From NCBI GenBank assembly GCA_019913005.1, contig JAIOHL010000129.1, forward strand, positions 1 through 53,833: a stretch of 53,833 bases of DNA. Direction: 5' to 3'. The DNA comes from Anaerolineae bacterium (GTDB lineage: Bacteria > Chloroflexota > Anaerolineae > Aggregatilineales > J027). Under the pieces are notes generated by a model. That model made no database searches. It was not told where the DNA came from and worked only from the letters and a program-made list of their open reading frames with translations. Shown here piece by piece: positions 50,744 to 53,833 of the stretch (positions are counted from its first letter, which is position 1; each line of letters opens with the position of its first letter). A program made the translations under genes and the position numbers.

Positions 50744-52291
50744 ATGAACCCAATTACGGACGACATTATCCTGCACGCCGAAAAAGTCCAAAAAGTTTAT
50801 CCCGGCACGGTGGCGCTTAAAGATGTAGATTTCAACATCTATCGCGGCAAGGTGAACGCGCTGGTGGGTGAAAACGGCGCGGGCAAATCTACCCTGATGA
50901 AAATTCTCGCCGGGGTGGAACAAGTCACCAGCGGTAAATTAATTCTGAATGGCAAAGAAATCGCCCCCAAGTCGCCACGTGAAGCCGAGGCATTGGGAAT
51001 CGGGATTATCTATCAAGAATTAAACCTCTTCCCCAATCTCAATGTCAGCGAAAACATTTTTGTGGCGCATGAAATGACGGTGGGTGGGTCGCTGGTGAAT
51101 CATCGGGAGCAAGAACGCCAAACGGCTGAGTTGATGAAACGCCTTGAACAGCCGATTAAATCGCGCACGCTTGTGTCCAATTTGCGGATTGGGCAGCAGC
51201 AAATTGTTGAAATTGCGAAATCACTGGCCCGCAATACCCAAATTTTGATTATGGACGAGCCAACATCGGCCCTCAGCAATACGGAAGTCGAAGTATTGTT
51301 TCGAGTCATCCGCGAGTTGAAAACACAGGGCGTCTCGATTGTTTACATCTCGCATAAACTCGAAGAACTGCTTCAAATCGGCGATTACATCACGGTGCTG
51401 CGTGACGGGCAATTGATTGCAACCGCCCCCATGCCGGAAATTAATCTGCGCTGGATCGTGGAAAACATGGTGGGCCGAGGGAGTGCGACTGCGTATACGC
51501 CAGCCGCTCATGAAATTCGGGATGATGCCCTGCGCGTCGAAAATTTAACACTGCCGCATCCGGGCAAAGCACAAGGCTATTTGCTCGATCATGTGTCGTT
51601 TTCGCTGCGGGCAGGGGAAATCTTAGGCATTTATGGGTTGATGGGAGCAGGACGCACCGAGCTTTTTGAAACCCTGATGGGCCTTTATCCTGATGCGACA
51701 GGTGATGTTTTGCTCTATGGCGAATCCCTGAAAGGTAAATCCATCCGTGAACGCATCCAATCCGGGATGATGCTCATTCCCGAAGACCGTCAGCGGGAAG
51801 GCTTGGTACAGACGCTTTCGGTGGCCCATAACATGCTGTTGGCAAGCCTACGCAATCATCTGTTTTCGAGGGTTGTGCTATCGGGGCGCAAAGAGAAAAA
51901 CAGCGTGGAGCGGCATATCGAAGAACTCTCTATTAAGGTGTCTAACCGCAATAACCCTATCGGTTCCCTCAGTGGTGGCAATCAGCAGAAGGTGGTGGTT
52001 GCCAAAGCTCTTTTGACGTCACCCAAAGTCCTGCTGATGGATGAGCCGACGCGCGGCATTGATGTTGGCGCAAAGGAAGAAATTTTTACGATTATGGTGC
52101 AGCTCGCCCAACGCGGTTTGGGTGTACTGTTTGTCTCAACAGAATTGAAAGAAGTCCTAGCGATGGCTGACCGCATTTTGGTCATGTCGAAAGGTCGCAT
52201 TACCGCCGAGATACCCCGTGCGGAGGCGACTGAGGAGGCATTGGTCGCGGCATCCGCTATTGGTCATGAGCTAGTAAAAGCAGGAGTTTAG
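50744..52291 (+). CDS. Sugar ABC transporter ATP-binding protein, two fused ATPase domains (RbsA-like)
   Basis: 515 residues from the ATG at 50744 (AGGA upstream). Domain 1 has Walker A GENGAGKS (42-49), the signature-like LRIGQQQIVEIAKSL and Walker B LIMDEPTSAL. Domain 2 has a degenerate Walker A (GLMGAGRTE), an intact signature LSGGNQQKVVVAKAL and Walker B LLMDEPTRGI. This is the carbohydrate uptake-2 type used for ribose, xylose, galactose or erythritol. The permease gene starts 2 bp after the stop. Confidence 0.95.
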   Translation: MNPITDDIILHAEKVQKVYPGTVALKDVDFNIYRGKVNALVGENGAGKSTLMKILAGVEQVTSGKLILNGKEIAPKSPREAEALGIGIIYQELNLFPNLNVSENIFVAHEMTVGGSLVNHREQERQTAELMKRLEQPIKSRTLVSNLRIGQQQIVEIAKSLARNTQILIMDEPTSALSNTEVEVLFRVIRELKTQGVSIVYISHKLEELLQIGDYITVLRDGQLIATAPMPEINLRWIVENMVGRGSATAYTPAAHEIRDDALRVENLTLPHPGKAQGYLLDHVSFSLRAGEILGIYGLMGAGRTELFETLMGLYPDATGDVLLYGESLKGKSIRERIQSGMMLIPEDRQREGLVQTLSVAHNMLLASLRNHLFSRVVLSGRKEKNSVERHIEELSIKVSNRNNPIGSLSGGNQQKVVVAKALLTSPKVLLMDEPTRGIDVGAKEEIFTIMVQLAQRGLGVLFVSTELKEVLAMADRILVMSKGRITAEIPRAEATEEALVAASAIGHELVKAGV

Positions 52292-52292
52292 G

Positions 52293-53354
52293 ATGGAAAT
52301 GGAAAATATTCAAAGCACGGCTGCAACCCCAGCCAAGACAGCAGAGTCAAACCGCGCCCCGATACAAGCCATCTTGTTACAACTGCGGGCTTTTATTGCG
52401 CTGCTGATATTGTTCGGATTTTTTGCGATCTATTCCGACTCGTTTATGCAGACGAATAACCTCATTATCTTGACCAAGCAGGTTGCCATTAACGCCATTC
52501 TCGGCATTGGCATGACTTACGTGATTTTGACGGGGGGGATTGATCTCTCGGTGGGTTCAATTGTTGGCCTATGTGGGATTGTCGCAGGCGGATTGATTAA
52601 CGAAGGTCTTGTGCTCTCGGTGTTTGATGTTGTGATCTACTTCAACATCTGGATTGTGATGGGCCTTACCATCATCTGCGGTATGTTGATCGGCATGTTC
52701 AACGGCATTTTAGTGACACGTTTTAGTGTCGCCCCATTTATCGCCACACTTGGGACACTCTATATCGCACGCGGTTTGGCCCTACTGCGCAACAGTGGTG
52801 CGACCTTCCCAAATTTGGTGGGTGATTCTGAACTAGGGAACACCGGATTTCCCAAATTAGGTGCTGGAGAATTGCTTGGTCTGCCCTACTCAATTTGGAT
52901 TATGGCAGCGCTGGCGATTATCGGCACGTTTATTGCGATGAAAACCCCCTTTGGACGGCAAATTTATGCGATTGGCGGCAACCAACGTGCGGCTCGGCTT
53001 TCGGGGGTGCGGGTTAAGCAGGTGACGTTGATGGCCTATGTGATTTCGGGTTTCTGCGCGGCGATTGTTGGGTTGATTATCACCTCGCAGTTGGTTTCGG
53101 CCCACCCCGCGACGGGTGAAAGTTTTGAATTAAATGCGATTGCGGCGGTTGTCTTGGGCGGTACATCCCTTTCGGGCGGACGTGGCACGATTGGTGGCAC
53201 GATTATTGGTGCGTTTGTGATTGGGGTATTGAGTAATGGGATGATTATCGAAGGCGTTAGCTCGTTTTGGCAGACCGTGATTAAAGGGGTGGTAATCATC
53301 TTGGCAGTTATGATTGACCAATTCCAACAACGCCTTCAAAAACGTAATGTCTAG
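52293..53354 (+). CDS. Sugar ABC transporter permease (RbsC-like)
   Basis: 353 residues from the ATG at 52293, right after a GCAGGAG site. About ten membrane segments and the family blocks ILTGGIDLSVGSIVGLCG, GMFNGILVTRFSVAPFIATLGT, FGRQIYAIGGNQRAARLSGV and the terminal VVILAVMIDQFQ identify the ribose/erythritol-type permease. It would form the channel as a homodimer with the ATPase before it. Confidence 0.95.
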   Translation: MEMENIQSTAATPAKTAESNRAPIQAILLQLRAFIALLILFGFFAIYSDSFMQTNNLIILTKQVAINAILGIGMTYVILTGGIDLSVGSIVGLCGIVAGGLINEGLVLSVFDVVIYFNIWIVMGLTIICGMLIGMFNGILVTRFSVAPFIATLGTLYIARGLALLRNSGATFPNLVGDSELGNTGFPKLGAGELLGLPYSIWIMAALAIIGTFIAMKTPFGRQIYAIGGNQRAARLSGVRVKQVTLMAYVISGFCAAIVGLIITSQLVSAHPATGESFELNAIAAVVLGGTSLSGGRGTIGGTIIGAFVIGVLSNGMIIEGVSSFWQTVIKGVVIILAVMIDQFQQRLQKRNV

Positions 53355-53434
53355 TCCATCATCGCTTTTTGAAAGGGGGTGGTAGGGGACAAAAAGTAGC
53401 ATTGGACTTCGTAGAATATTCAAATCAAGAATAA

Positions 53435-53833
<399 letters not shown>

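Overview
The window is about 54 kb of bacterial chromosome, of roughly balanced base composition, carrying mostly single-copy housekeeping and envelope genes. I infer a member of the Chloroflexota (Anaerolineae-like). The reasons are a RicT/PSP1 protein with a long basic tail, a nucleoside kinase fused to a tRNA-synthetase-like front half, several secreted or anchored beta-propeller proteins, an FtsK with a giant low-complexity linker, and GC-rich palindromic intergenic repeats. No rRNA or tRNA was seen, so the taxonomic call is inference only.

Layout. Positions 1-252: end of an insertion-sequence transposase next to a truncated immunity-like gene. 409-10014 (+): nucleoside kinase; the tightly packed run ricT, PIG-L deacetylase, M20 amidohydrolase and a GGCT/S51-like fusion; purA; then a cytosolic BtuF-like receptor coupled to a soluble histidine kinase. 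10189-16806 (-): methyltransferase, OmpR-type regulator, Lgt, TlpA-like thioredoxin, two beta-propeller proteins, mutY. 16998-23585 (+): giant ftsK. 23651-26898 (-): nitronate monooxygenase and a secreted propeller/SH3 protein. 27128-27367 (+): orphan 79-aa gene with its own promoter and terminator. 27426-37754 (-): a polytopic membrane protein; an envelope-glycan block (two GT4, one WecG-type GT, HIT, nucleotidyltransferase) joined by 1-4 bp overlaps; a multi-TM protein; prmC-prfA; a membrane-anchored TIR protein; vapBC. 37936-43457 (+): aminotransferase, gatB, two methyltransferases, HAD phosphatase. 43461-44482 (-): phosphoribosyltransferase pair. 44626-44988 (+): stand-alone receiver. 44994-48438 (-): GT-C-type membrane protein, a 49-aa membrane peptide, metG, preceded by a candidate structured RNA. 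49133-53833 (+): SorC-type regulator, DUF2291 lipoprotein, and ribose-type ABC ATPase, permease and binding protein (cut by the window edge).

How the genes work together. prfA-prmC make and modify release factor 1; gatB and metG also serve translation. The five-gene glycan block probably builds a surface polysaccharide or glycolipid. The final cluster is a self-contained import operon for a sugar or polyol, probably controlled by its SorC regulator through an inverted repeat in the leader. TIR and vapBC form a small stress/defence-like neighbourhood whose two promoters share a 21-bp identical block. The most unusual items are the membrane TIR protein with an extracytoplasmic domain, the candidate RNA upstream of metG, the GGCT fusion whose S51-like half lacks its serine nucleophile, the FtsK linker, and a palindromic repeat inserted in frame in a glycosyltransferase gene.
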